The notes under the pieces are model-generated. The model had not been told where the DNA came from. It ran no database searches and worked only from the letters and a program-made list of their open reading frames with translations. A stretch of 64,000 nucleotides of DNA from Gammaproteobacteria bacterium (lineage in GTDB: Bacteria; Pseudomonadota; Gammaproteobacteria; Pseudomonadales; Pseudohongiellaceae), in the NCBI GenBank assembly GCA_029246545.1, contig JAQWMX010000018.1, positions 1-64,000 of the forward strand. Reading direction: 5' to 3'. A program made the translations under genes and the position numbers. Shown in pieces: positions 26,209-35,057 of this stretch (its first letter is position 1; each line of letters starts with the position of its first letter).

Positions 26209-26692
26209 TTTTTTCTATACAAAAGTGCTTAATCCCAGAAGGGCTCTGGAATTTTATTTCATCATCAAGCTGTTTTCCCATTATGGCTTTACCAAGCGGG
26301 GAATCGATACTAATGTAGTTTCTGCTAGGATCGATTTCATCTGGTCCTACCAAACGGATATTCAAACTTTGTTCTTGCTCATCCATCAACACGACCCATG
26401 CACCGAAATACACTTTTGCTTGATTTGTGGGCAGTTGTTCAACAATTGTTAGATATTCTAAACGCTTTCGTAAAAATCTTACTCTGCGGTCAATTTCGCG
26501 TAAACGTTTTTTCCCATAAATATATTCTGCATTTTCTGAACGGTCACCGAGTGCGGCAGCATCAGAAACTTGTTGAGTAACCAAGGGCCGTTCTTTGCGC
26601 CATAAGTATTCAAGTTCTTCACTTAATGCGCGTTCACCCTCAGGGGTAATATAATTGGATACTGGCGCTGATGGTGGTCGATATCGTGACAT
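26189..26692 (-). CDS. greB: Transcription elongation factor GreB
   Basis: The N-terminal coiled coil starts ITPEGERALSEELEYLWRKE, with ERPLVTQQVSDAAALGDRSE NAEYIYGKKRLREIDRR forming the hairpin whose acidic tip (Asp, Glu in GDRSENAE) enters the RNA polymerase secondary channel. The C-terminal FKBP-like domain ends with SPLGKAIMGKQLDDEI. The YxYGKKRLREID form identifies GreB rather than GreA. It stimulates cleavage of backtracked RNA. Its ATG is 12 bases after the dinB stop and its end overlaps the GlxA-type regulator gene. Confidence 0.93.
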   Translation of the reverse strand: MSRYRPPSAPVSNYITPEGERALSEELEYLWRKERPLVTQQVSDAAALGDRSENAEYIYGKKRLREIDRRVRFLRKRLEYLTIVEQLPTNQAKVYFGAWVVLMDEQEQSLNIRLVGPDEIDPSRNYISIDSPLGKAIMGKQLDDEIKFQSPSGIKHFCIEKIEYRSP

Positions 26693-26703
26693 TTCAGGTT
26701 TAT

Positions 26704-27783
26704 TTATCTGTTTTGGTTAATAACGCGTTCTTCAAAATCTAAGGGTAGTTGGTAAAAATTTAAGGCTTCTCTGAGTCGAATACCTAAGCCTAACAAACGC
26801 ACCGGTTTGTTGCCTCTTTCGAAGCCGGTTTGGCATAGTTGCTCAAATTGCTGTAATTCAATTTCCTGGCCGACTTGTTCAACCGTGGTTGCAATAAAGT
26901 CGTTAAATTTGAGTTTAACAAATAATTTCCTAATGCTGACTTGACGATTTGAACGGTGAATTCTTTGTTCTAATTTATCTAATAGGTCAGGTAATTCGGC
27001 AATACAATGTTTTAGACTAGGTAGGTCGTTATCATAAGTGAGTTCTACACTTATCGATTTTCTGGGATGTTCGTTGACTACAGGTCGTTCATCGATACCT
27101 CTACTTAAACTGTACAGACGTTCACCAAAACTACCAAAGTGCTCAAGCAAGTCAGTTTTTGAATTAGCTTGTAAATCTTTGCAGGTTTCAATGCCAAGAT
27201 TATGCATTTTTGCAGCAGTTACTTTTCCTACCCCATATATCTTCCTGACAGGTAGTTTAACAACGAAACTGTCTATTGCATCTGGTGTGATTACATATTG
27301 GCCGTCAGGTTTATTCCAGTCACTAGCTACTTTGGCTAGGAATTTATTAGGTGCGATACCAGCTGATAAGGTGATCTGCATTTTTTCTCTGACTCTTTGT
27401 CTAATCTCAGCAGCTATAAGAGTTGCGCTGCCTTTACATTTTTCACTTTCACTTACATCCAGGAATGCTTCATCAAGGGATAAGGGCTCAATTAAAGAGG
27501 TATAGTCCTTAAAAATATTATGCATTTGCTTAGAGGCTTCACTATATTTGTTCTTGCTGGGAGGAATAATAATTAAGTCTGGGCACTGGCGCCGTGCTGT
27601 AGCAGAAGCCATGGCCGAATGTACCCCATATTTTCGTGCCTCATAATTGCAAGTTGCAATAACACCACGTTTACCTGGGTCGCCACCAACAGCAACAGGT
27701 AAACCTTGTAAAGCTGGATCATCACGTATTTCAATGGCCGCATAAAAACAGTCACAATCGCAATGGATTATTTTTCTATTCAT
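26704..27783 (-). CDS. dinB: DNA polymerase IV (Y family)
   Basis: All Y-family catalytic motifs are present: IHCDCDCFYAAIEIRDDPAL with the first Asp, YEARKYGVHSAM with the finger residues, and LSLDEAFLDVS with the paired Asp-Glu. The helix-hairpin-helix region IYGVGKVTAAKMHNLGI and the little-finger domain follow, 359 residues in all. It performs translesion and error-prone synthesis. I see no CTGT-N8-ACAG LexA box in the 130 bases upstream, so SOS control is not supported by sequence. The C-terminus ends without a strong beta-clamp QxxLxLF motif; LPLDF is the nearest. Confidence 0.93.
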   Translation of the reverse strand: MNRKIIHCDCDCFYAAIEIRDDPALQGLPVAVGGDPGKRGVIATCNYEARKYGVHSAMASATARRQCPDLIIIPPSKNKYSEASKQMHNIFKDYTSLIEPLSLDEAFLDVSESEKCKGSATLIAAEIRQRVREKMQITLSAGIAPNKFLAKVASDWNKPDGQYVITPDAIDSFVVKLPVRKIYGVGKVTAAKMHNLGIETCKDLQANSKTDLLEHFGSFGERLYSLSRGIDERPVVNEHPRKSISVELTYDNDLPSLKHCIAELPDLLDKLEQRIHRSNRQVSIRKLFVKLKFNDFIATTVEQVGQEIELQQFEQLCQTGFERGNKPVRLLGLGIRLREALNFYQLPLDFEERVINQNR

Positions 27784-27912
27784 AAATCGTATCTTGGGTA
27801 TCAGACTCTTGCTTGTTGTAAGTAAGAGCTTGAGGCATTATGGCTTTCTGAGGAAGCTAATGACAAGCTTGCTAGCTAAAGTAATCTGACTCTGAATTTT
27901 CATAGAGTAATT

Positions 27913-28602
27913 ATGGACGAAACCACCAGGCAGGAATATCTAAACAGTATGGGAATACAATCGTATTTCCCTCGTTATGTATTGCCAGCGGCTAAAGAGT
28001 CGGATCAATGTGTATGGCCTGAGAGCTTTAAAAAAGAGCAGGATTTAAAAGTAGAGTTTAAAAATACATCAATAAACAAACCTTTACCAGTCTCTATTAA
28101 ACCTCAGAAAACTTCAGAAGCTACTCAACCAACAGTTACAGAAACTAGTGATAAAAAAGAAGGCGAAAGTGAGGAAGTAAGATTTAAGCTAGCTATGATT
28201 CATGTTAATGATGATGTATTGGTGCTGATTTTGTTACCTTATATACATACAAGCAGCTCTTTGAGCGCGATTCAGAAACAATTATTCATTAATATTTTCA
28301 ACTCCTTATATAGTGAAGGCGTTAATTTGAACTTGGAAATTCAGCCTTTTAGTTGGCCTTTCAGTGAAGCAATGCATATAGAAAAAGATGGCAATGCAGC
28401 TAAAGCTTCATTAGCTGCTTATTTAGAGCAACTAAAAGGAAAGTTTCTCTTTAAACGGTTTATATTGATGGGAGAAAAAATTGCGCCATTTGTTGATGCT
28501 GGCAATAACTATGAACTCACCGTATGCAGAAGCCTTGACGAGATGTTGAAAATGCCCCAATTAAAACGTGAAGTCTGGCATCAATTAAAAAAGAGCATCT
28601 AG
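27913..28602 (+). CDS. HolD-like protein (DNA polymerase III psi subunit), upstream of rimI
   Basis: This 229-residue protein starts with TRQEYLNSMGIQSYFPRYVL, resembling the short N-terminal motif of HolD (QLQQLGITQW-type) that contacts chi and SSB-bound DNA. It ends with a helix SLDEMLKMPQLKREVWHQLK resembling the C-terminal LxxLLxxPxxKxxxWxxL of HolD. A Lys/Thr/Glu-rich linker (about residues 50-100) separates the two ends, making the protein longer than E. coli HolD (about 137 residues). As in E. coli, the gene lies directly before rimI. No enzymatic motif is visible. The assignment rests on context and short motifs. Confidence 0.55.
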   Translation: MDETTRQEYLNSMGIQSYFPRYVLPAAKESDQCVWPESFKKEQDLKVEFKNTSINKPLPVSIKPQKTSEATQPTVTETSDKKEGESEEVRFKLAMIHVNDDVLVLILLPYIHTSSSLSAIQKQLFINIFNSLYSEGVNLNLEIQPFSWPFSEAMHIEKDGNAAKASLAAYLEQLKGKFLFKRFILMGEKIAPFVDAGNNYELTVCRSLDEMLKMPQLKREVWHQLKKSI

Positions 28603-28625
28603 GCTCTGAGACATAGAGTTTAGTT

Positions 28626-29099
28626 ATGTCAGATTATATTTGTCGTTTGATGCAGCAATCCGAACTTGATGAAGTAGCACAACTTGTGAAAAAAGCAGGA
28701 GATTTTGCATGGAGTCCCTTAATTATTCAGCAATCATTCTTTTCTCCTAACGATAATTCTTTTGTACTTAGTACTATGAATGTTGGTGCCATAAATGAAA
28801 GTGCAGTTCTTGGTTATGCAGTAATTCATACTGTGCTTGATGAAAGCCATCTTCTAAACATTGTTATTAAGAAGCAAAATCAGAGTAAGGGATTAGGCAC
28901 TAATTTCTTAAAGCAACTTATTAATGTTGTTAAACAGAAAAATCAAAAATCACTTTTATTGGAAGTCCGTTCCTCCAACGCTAAAGCAATTAAACTCTAT
29001 GAAAAATTTGGATTCAAACGAAGCGGTATTAGAAAAGCATACTACCCAATTGAAAAGGGTAGGGAAGATGCTTGGCTTTACTCTTTGTCTTTAGATTGA
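28626..29099 (+). CDS. rimI: Ribosomal protein S18 N-alanine acetyltransferase RimI
   Basis: A GNAT-fold protein of 157 residues with the acetyl-CoA pyrophosphate loop QNQSKGLGTNFLKQLI (RxxGxG/A type), LLEVRSSNAKAIKLYEKFGF and the C-terminal RKAYYPIEKGREDAWLYSL, where the Tyr-Tyr-Pro motif is diagnostic of RimI. It acetylates the N-terminal alanine of ribosomal protein S18. It begins 24 bases after the HolD-like gene, its usual partner, and its last 22 bases overlap the converging small membrane-protein gene. Confidence 0.93.
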   Translation: MSDYICRLMQQSELDEVAQLVKKAGDFAWSPLIIQQSFFSPNDNSFVLSTMNVGAINESAVLGYAVIHTVLDESHLLNIVIKKQNQSKGLGTNFLKQLINVVKQKNQKSLLLEVRSSNAKAIKLYEKFGFKRSGIRKAYYPIEKGREDAWLYSLSLD

Positions 29100-29347
29100 T
29101 TTTTTTCTTCTATTTTAGAACTAACTTTTTTATTTAATTTAATGAGGCCCTTAATGGCAGTAATGCATAAAATAGCTAGTACTAGAATCACGCCAAAGAA
29201 TAGTAAAGTCGATATTAAAAAGCTGCGCAGTTCTTGCCGAGAAATGTCCATATAGATACTGATGGCGTAAAGTGAGGCAAAGCCGACCATCACGCCAGAG
29301 ATAGTATTGCGGTTTTTTTTACTAAGTTTTAATTTTCGTTTAGCCAA
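29078..29347 (-). CDS. Small two-helix membrane protein of unknown function
   Basis: The 89-residue product has a Lys/Arg-rich N-terminus (MAKRKLKLSKKNR), two predicted transmembrane helices (ISGVMVGFASLYAISIYM and FLISTLLFFGVILVLAILCI) joined by a short loop, and a Lys/Glu-rich cytoplasmic C-terminus. I do not recognise the family. It starts 19 bases after the hisC stop on the same strand, so it is probably the last gene of that operon. Its 3' end overlaps rimI in antisense orientation by 22 bases. Confidence 0.65.
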   Translation of the reverse strand: MAKRKLKLSKKNRNTISGVMVGFASLYAISIYMDISRQELRSFLISTLLFFGVILVLAILCITAIKGLIKLNKKVSSKIEEKNQSKDKE

Positions 29348-29366
29348 TTGAGATGCGATCTATTTA

Positions 29367-30443
29367 TTATTCTGCTAGCAATTGTTTTAGGGTTGATAGC
29401 AAAAGTTGGTTTTCATTAGTATTGCCTACAGTCATTCTTAAATAATTTTCTTGTCCTGCATGATTAAAATGTCTTACTAATATGCCATGCTGTTTTAGAC
29501 TTTTATAAAGTTCTTCGGCTTTTATTGGTTCGGGAACACTTACCAGTAAAAAGTTACTTTGACTTTCAACACTAGTCAGCCCTAACTCAGCTAAAGCATC
29601 TTTAAGCATGGCCCTTTGGGCTCTCACAAAGTCCCAAGCCTTTTTCGCATAGGCTTGGTCTTCCAAGGCAGCTTGAGCAAGTTTTTGCGCTATAAAGTCA
29701 GTATTGTAGCTATCTTTGGTTTTTGATTGCATAGGATAAATTAAGGAAGAGGGCCCTATACCGTAAGCAATACGCAAGCCTGCTAGAGAGTAACCTTTGC
29801 TGAAAGTTCTTAACAGCAAGACATTATCGAAATCATTGATGAGCTTAATGCAATCATGATTCAGGCTTGGATCAACGAAATCTATATAAGCTTCATCAAT
29901 TAACAAAATCCCTATAAATTCATTGGCTAGAGCCGCTAATTCCTCAACGGGTAATAAAGTACCTGAAGGAGCATGTGGATTCGGCAGTAGGCACATCTTT
30001 GCATTAGCATTATTTAAAGTTTGAGCAAAATTTTCTGGTAATGACCAATCATCATTTAATTTGAATCTTAAATAATTACACCCGTGAGCCTGAGCAAGAA
30101 CCTCATATAAAGTATAAGTCGGCTCAGCAACTGCTATTGCTTCATCAGTTTCAACAAAAGTACTGATTGCAAGACGTAAAAGTTCATCACCACCATTAGT
30201 GACAATGATGGATTCTGTTTCAATATCGTGATGCGCTGAGATAGCTTTGCGTAATTCAAGAGCAGTGGGCTGCGGATAACACCTTAAGTCATCTGTTTTG
30301 ATTTCAGAAAGTGCTTTTTGCACCGCAGGACCTGGTGCAAATGGGTTTTCGTTAGTATTTAACTTAACAATATCAGTAGATTTTGGTTGCTCACCAGGGG
30401 TATACCCTTCCATGTCACGAATATTTTTTCTTTCAAAAGTCAT
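29367..30443 (-). CDS. hisC: Histidinol-phosphate aminotransferase
   Basis: The PLP enzyme family motifs are in place: LNTNENPFAPGPAV at the N-terminus, NGGDELLRLAI, LPNPHAPSGT, LLIDEAYIDF, the PLP lysine in RTFSKGYSLAGLRIAYG, and FLLVSVPEP. It transfers the amino group from glutamate to imidazole-acetol phosphate in histidine synthesis, and HisC-like enzymes may also act in aromatic amino-acid synthesis. At 358 residues it has the usual length. It begins seven bases after the stop of an exported lysozyme-like gene, so it is away from other his genes. Confidence 0.9.
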   Translation of the reverse strand: MTFERKNIRDMEGYTPGEQPKSTDIVKLNTNENPFAPGPAVQKALSEIKTDDLRCYPQPTALELRKAISAHHDIETESIIVTNGGDELLRLAISTFVETDEAIAVAEPTYTLYEVLAQAHGCNYLRFKLNDDWSLPENFAQTLNNANAKMCLLPNPHAPSGTLLPVEELAALANEFIGILLIDEAYIDFVDPSLNHDCIKLINDFDNVLLLRTFSKGYSLAGLRIAYGIGPSSLIYPMQSKTKDSYNTDFIAQKLAQAALEDQAYAKKAWDFVRAQRAMLKDALAELGLTSVESQSNFLLVSVPEPIKAEELYKSLKQHGILVRHFNHAGQENYLRMTVGNTNENQLLLSTLKQLLAE

Positions 30444-30450
30444 ATTTTCC

Positions 30451-31302
30451 CTACAAATTTAATGCTGTTGGATCCGGTAAGTAAGTTTCAATCCGTTTAT
30501 GCCAACCTTGTAACCACTGTTGTTCATTTCTTAGTGGTGGTGCGTTCGACACCCTGTCTTGGAGAACAGTTTTAGCAGATATTATAAAGTCTTCTAAGAT
30601 GTTTTCACTGTTATCAGGCAATTTCTCCAAGACCTGTAATAAGCCCCAACCCTGTTCTGCATATCGTTCATTAAGGGAAATGCCTTCGCCTTTAAAATTC
30701 ACATAGTCGATCAAGGCATACATTCCATAGGGAAGGTTACTATTAGCTATCTTGTAAAATTTGTCTTCAATATTGCTAACTTCATTTTCTGGCAATATTG
30801 CTATCATTCTATTTAAAGCCGCTCCAAAACGCTGAATGATAAAGGCAGTTTGTTGAGGGAAAGTATCGGCCAGTAGACCTCTTAATTTTGATAATTCTGA
30901 GCCTGAAAATTTTTCATTAAATTCATCTCTATTTTGCCAAGGAGATTCATGATTTGAATTTTCTATCCAGGTAGGAATGCTGATATTTTGGCTTTCAAAA
31001 TACGCTAACAATTCAGGAAAACTTTCTTCGAAAATCTCACGTTGATTTTCTTTATACCAAATAAAATGTCCTATACCTAAAGACGGAAAATCTTCACCAA
31101 GATTCCAAGCAGTTAGACAAGAAATTTGCATGGCGCATTCATTATTAAATATTTGTTGGCCAATCCAATTCTCTTGTTCAAGGCTTAATTCTGGGTAAGT
31201 TTCAGCTAAAGCAGTATGATTCAACAAAGTACCTAATATGAAAGCCATGGAGATTAATGGTGTAGTTAATTGCAATGACTTTGTTGTTTTTCTTAAAGGC
31301 AT
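30451..31302 (-). CDS. Exported protein of unknown function, possibly lysozyme-like
   Basis: A signal peptide ends in HTALAE, then the mature part starts YPELSLEQENWIGQQIFNNE. The segment DFPSLGIGHFIWYKENQREI, with the glutamate at NNEC upstream, resembles a group of uncharacterised secreted proteins whose GIGH-W motif recalls lysozyme-like active sites; I offer this as a hint, not an assignment. The rest is Asn/Glu-rich and helical with a QRFGAALNRM stretch. It heads the operon with hisC and a small membrane protein and is divergent from a broken ATPase gene. Confidence 0.6.
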   Translation of the reverse strand: MPLRKTTKSLQLTTPLISMAFILGTLLNHTALAETYPELSLEQENWIGQQIFNNECAMQISCLTAWNLGEDFPSLGIGHFIWYKENQREIFEESFPELLAYFESQNISIPTWIENSNHESPWQNRDEFNEKFSGSELSKLRGLLADTFPQQTAFIIQRFGAALNRMIAILPENEVSNIEDKFYKIANSNLPYGMYALIDYVNFKGEGISLNERYAEQGWGLLQVLEKLPDNSENILEDFIISAKTVLQDRVSNAPPLRNEQQWLQGWHKRIETYLPDPTALNL

Positions 31303-31405
31303 GGCGTAGCGAGATACTTATGCTTACAATAGAGGTTAAATACTACCATAAAGCTTATGCATACGGTTTTATGCAGTAGTCTAGATAATCAAAAAGTTAA
31401 ACCTT

Positions 31406-32240
31406 ATGGATACTGATGTAGCTGACAAGAAGACTGAAGAAAACTCTGCTAAAGAGCCTGATTCCGTAATGGAAGATGGTTTCGTGCGTAGTCTTGCTGT
31501 TATTCATAAAAGTCTTAAAAAATCTAAAAATCTAAAAATCTAAAAAAATCTATGAAGCAAATTGAGGGGACTATCCTTGATTTGTTTAACGCTAAATTGT
31601 TTACAATATTTCAAAGTGTTGATAATGGAAAAGAAATAGCTGCTAGTTTTATGGGTGGCATTGGTTCTGAGAAGGGTCAAGATATTGAAATCAAAGTACC
31701 ATTTACTGCAACGTCACTTGCGGGCTATGTCGCCTTAAGTCAGCGTCCGATATTGGTAACAGATGTTTATGACAGTGCCTCTCTAGAAGATATTCATCCT
31801 AGACTTCAATGGGACAAGAGTTTTAGTGAATCTCAGGGACTGTTCTTCAAGTCAATGCTGGTTGTTCCCATTAAAGACGATATTTTATTAGGTGTGATAC
31901 AGCTAATAAATTTAAAAGAAGATGAGCCCTTTACTAAAACTATCTCTTAAGCAATCAGGCTAATTGGTCCAACTAGTGCTGACGGGATACAGTTGAGCTT
32001 ATGTGGGTGGTGGGTTGTGATAAATGTGGGGATACCGGCTATCGTGGTCGAACCGGCGTGCATGAATTATTACTCGGAACTCACGAATTACAAAATATGA
32101 TTTATCAAAGAGCCAGCCTGGAAGATATGAAAGAGCAATGTATTCTTGATGGTATGAGAACCCTGAAACAAGATGGTATTGAGAAAATATTTAATGGTCT
32201 GACCGATTATGAACAATTATTGAGAATTATCGCAGAATAG
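31406..32240 (+). pseudogene. Broken GAF-GspE/PilB-type ATPase gene
   Basis: Three open pieces in three frames belong to one ancestral gene. Piece 1 (31406-31543) starts MDTDVADKKTEENSAKEPDS and ends early at a TAA inside an 8-base tandem repeat. Piece 2 (31552-31950) is a GAF domain (SLAGYVALSQRPILVTDVYD, MLVVPIKDDILLGVIQLINL). Piece 3 (32001-32240) is the C-terminus of a type II secretion/type IV pilus assembly ATPase: CDKCGDTGYRGRTGVHELLL with the zinc-binding cysteines and GMRTLKQDGIEKIF. The Walker A, Walker B and His-box core, roughly 400 residues, is missing between pieces 2 and 3. GAF domains are known fused to GspE-type ATPases. Non-functional as an ATPase. Confidence 0.85.
31523..31548. 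repeat. 8-bp tandem repeat causing a frameshift
   Basis: TCTAAAAA occurs at 31523-31530 and 31531-31538, and again extended to seven A residues at 31539-31548, followed by TCT. Removing exactly one 8-base unit joins the reading frame that starts at 31406 to the GAF frame without a stop (giving SKNLKKSMKQIEG). Replication slippage in this repeat is therefore the likely cause of the first disruption. Confidence 0.8.
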
Positions 32241-32494
32241 GCTCTTCTAAGAGCGAGAAAAACCCCTTTATTTCTAGCATAAAAAACTTTCAAAAATTTT
32301 TATTTGGTTTAAGTACGTTTTTTTATGCACATATCTCACCGAGCGTTTAAAAACCCTATAAAATTAGGGGTAAAACTAGGAATTTCTTTTATTAGTTGTA
32401 AGCTATTGAAATATATACCTATTTAATTGATCAATATTTAACCAATTTGTATTTAGTTTAGGTATTTACTTAAACCATAGCGTTTCAGCTAATG

Positions 32495-32588
32495 TTATTC
32501 ACAAAGTTATCCACAAAAGCTGTGGAGAAAAAGATTTGGTAAATCTTAGCTAAAGATTAGGTAAAAGATTCATTAATCTTGTGGATTA
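32495..32588. promoter_or_regulatory. Cluster of DnaA-box-like sites in a 478-base intergenic region
   Basis: Four 9-mers resemble the DnaA consensus TTATCCACA: TTATTCACA (32495-32503, plus), TTATCCACA (32507-32515, plus), TTCTCCACA (32521-32529, minus) and TAATCCACA (32580-32588, minus). Around them the DNA is very AT-rich, with three AAGATT-type words at 32530-32575 and a poly-T-rich tract at 32280-32330. No gene is visible in 32241-32718. It may regulate the downstream unknown gene and prfC, titrate DnaA, or resemble a replication origin. Confidence 0.45.
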
Positions 32589-32718
32589 TAAATTTTGAGT
32601 ATCAACGGCAATATCTCTCAGAAATCGTAGGGCTTGCTAATTTTCCAATGCTATACTTGCAAGCTAATTAAGTTGATTTAAATCCTTTGCCCTAGTGGCT
32701 AATTATTCAAGTAGATAA

Positions 32719-33354
32719 ATGATAGATATTGATCAAAACATTCCTTTCTTATGGCGCCTGAGCTCAGATAACGGTGATGGGTTTTGTATGGTCACTATGG
32801 TTGTTCCCTTTAACCAAGGAGAAGAGCGCCTTGAGCATGTCATTGAAACTGATATTTTCAGTTTTGCTAGTGATTTGGAGAGTGCTCAAAGTGAAGAAGT
32901 GCTTGAATGGAATGAAGAAGATATTAATCTCTTCTTAAAATTGATTAGCAAGCAACAAAGTGAAGGTCAGTTGCCACCTGGAGAAACTGTCAGAGTTGAT
33001 TTAAATGATCCTGAAACTATAGAAATTGTGCAGATTGTTGCTGCTGCTGGATTTGGCGTGGTGCAATCTTGTGAAGAAATTCTGGCTCAAGCAAGCGGTA
33101 CTGAACAAGTCTTTCCTAATCTCGAACTAGGCACAGAAGTAAGTCTGAATACTTTGGAAGGTTACAAACGTGGAATTATTGTTGATGCTGAAGATGATGA
33201 TGTGGTCTGCGTTATGCTAGATGAAGTGGCTATTCGAGTTAATGGTGAGTTTATAGAAATCTGTCAACATGACCTCATCATGGTTAAGCGCTATCAGATA
33301 TTAGACCCAATGTATTCAAGTGAGGCACCCAAGGGGAAAGATGTGTTGCATTAG
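32719..33354 (+). CDS. Conserved-looking protein of unknown function upstream of prfC
   Basis: I do not recognise this 211-residue, very acidic protein. It has no signal peptide or membrane helix. It opens MIDIDQNIPFLWRLSSDNGD, contains a predicted alpha/beta part (EIVQIVAAAGFGVVQSCEEI) and ends with a beta-rich segment (RGIIVDAEDDDVVCVMLDEV). It precedes prfC by 68 bases on the same strand, downstream of the DnaA-box-like cluster. No motif suggests a reaction. Confidence 0.7.
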   Translation: MIDIDQNIPFLWRLSSDNGDGFCMVTMVVPFNQGEERLEHVIETDIFSFASDLESAQSEEVLEWNEEDINLFLKLISKQQSEGQLPPGETVRVDLNDPETIEIVQIVAAAGFGVVQSCEEILAQASGTEQVFPNLELGTEVSLNTLEGYKRGIIVDAEDDDVVCVMLDEVAIRVNGEFIEICQHDLIMVKRYQILDPMYSSEAPKGKDVLH

Positions 33355-33421
33355 CTTAAAGCTAAAGTCTTTTATGTTCCTATTTTATTAACTACCCTTT
33401 AATTATTGTCAGGACCCCTTT

Positions 33422-35002
33422 ATGGCCGATATCACAGCTGCAGTAGGCAAGCGGCGTACTTTTGCAATTATTTCTCACCCTGATGCTGGTAAAACCACTA
33501 TTACTGAGAAATTGCTGTTATATGGCAGAATTATCCAAAAAGCTGGCACGGTTAAAAGTAGAAAATCAGATCGACATGCTACTTCTGACTGGATGGGCAT
33601 GGAAAAAGAAAGGGGCATTTCTGTTACCTCTTCGGTAATGCAATTCCCTTACAGGGATAGAATTGTCAATTTACTAGATACCCCGGGCCATGAAGATTTC
33701 TCTGAAGATACCTATAGAACATTAACAGCTGTGGATTCAGTGTTGATGGTTATAGATGGAGCGAAGGGAGTAGAAACGAGAACGATAAAATTAATGGAAG
33801 TATGTCGTTTAAGAGATACGCCGATTTTTACTTTTATCAATAAGCTAGACCGAGACACCAGAGATCCAATAGAGCTGTTGGATGAAGTAGAAGATGTACT
33901 CAAAATTGAATGCGCGCCAATTTATTGGCCTCTAGGTATGGGTAAGGAATTGAAAGGTATCTATAACCTTTATACCGACACTATCCATGTTTATGAGCAC
34001 GGACAGGATAGTGAAATTAGAAATGTTAAAGTTATTGATGGGTTAGAAAGCGCAGAAGCTACAGATTATCTAGGTGTTTATGCCGAAGACTTTAAGGAAG
34101 AAATTGAACTGGTTCGAGGAGCGAGCCATAAGTTTGATATTGATGCTTATTTATCTGGTAAACAATGCCCAGTGTTTTTTGGTTCTGCACTGGCGAATTT
34201 TGGTGTTGAAGAAATGTTGAATGACTTTGTTGAATGGGCGCCAGTCCCACAAGACCGAGACACGCAATCACGTACGGTAAAAGCACTAGAACCTGGTTTT
34301 AGTGCTTTCGTGTTTAAAATTCAGGCCAATATGGACCCTAAACACCGTGATCGTATTGCCTTCTTACGAGTATGCTCAGGTGAATACACCAAGGGTATGA
34401 AGATGAAACACGTGAGGATAGGTAAAGAGATTAAAGTAAGTGACGCTGTGACATTTTTAGCAGGTGATCGTGAGCAAGCTGAATATGCAGTATCCGGTGA
34501 TATTTTGGGATTACATAATCATGGCACTATTCAGATTGGTGATACATTTACGACTGGAGAAGACCTGCAATTTACGGGCATTCCACATTTTGCACCAGAG
34601 CTCTATAAGCGTATTCGCCTGAAGGACCCACTCAAGCTTAAGCAATTAAAAAAAGGTCTTACACAGCTCTCAGAAGAAGGTTCTACCCAAGTTTTTATGC
34701 CCTCGAGGAATAATGACCTAATCGTAGGGGCAGTGGGCGTTCTGCAATTTGATGTGGTGGCCTATCGCCTGCAGGATGAATATAAGGTTGATTGCATCTA
34801 TGAGCCGATTAGTATTTATACAGCGCGGTGGGTAAGCTCTGATGACAACGCAAAACTAGATGAATTTAAGCGTAAGGCTGCAGAAAATATTGCTGTTGAT
34901 GGAGGCGGCCACTTAACTTACCTTGCTCCATCGAGAGTCAATTTGAGCTTAACTGAAGAGCGCTGGCCTGAACTGGAATTCCATGCCACCCGAGAACATT
35001 AA
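33422..35002 (+). CDS. prfC: Peptide chain release factor 3
   Basis: A translational GTPase with G1 SHPDAGKTT (about residues 18-26), switch I with [16 protein letters not shown]3 [15 protein letters not shown]4 NKLDRD and the RF3-specific ERGISVTSS and [20 protein letters not shown] stretches, 526 residues, no EF-G domain IV. RF3 recycles RF1 and RF2 from the ribosome after peptide release. Only CAGGA-type sequence is found upstream of the ATG, a weak ribosome binding site. The downstream pilU gene converges with it. Confidence 0.96.
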   Translation: MADITAAVGKRRTFAIISHPDAGKTTITEKLLLYGRIIQKAGTVKSRKSDRHATSDWMGMEKERGISVTSSVMQFPYRDRIVNLLDTPGHEDFSEDTYRTLTAVDSVLMVIDGAKGVETRTIKLMEVCRLRDTPIFTFINKLDRDTRDPIELLDEVEDVLKIECAPIYWPLGMGKELKGIYNLYTDTIHVYEHGQDSEIRNVKVIDGLESAEATDYLGVYAEDFKEEIELVRGASHKFDIDAYLSGKQCPVFFGSALANFGVEEMLNDFVEWAPVPQDRDTQSRTVKALEPGFSAFVFKIQANMDPKHRDRIAFLRVCSGEYTKGMKMKHVRIGKEIKVSDAVTFLAGDREQAEYAVSGDILGLHNHGTIQIGDTFTTGEDLQFTGIPHFAPELYKRIRLKDPLKLKQLKKGLTQLSEEGSTQVFMPSRNNDLIVGAVGVLQFDVVAYRLQDEYKVDCIYEPISIYTARWVSSDDNAKLDEFKRKAAENIAVDGGGHLTYLAPSRVNLSLTEERWPELEFHATREH

Positions 35003-35057
35003 ATTATCGACTGCGCTCAAAACGTTATTGTATTTATAATTATTAAAGATTAACTGC

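Noticed and set aside
27784-27912. LexA box upstream of dinB
   Set aside because: I found no CTGT-N8-ACAG pattern; a weak hairpin at about 27807-27835 is not a LexA site.
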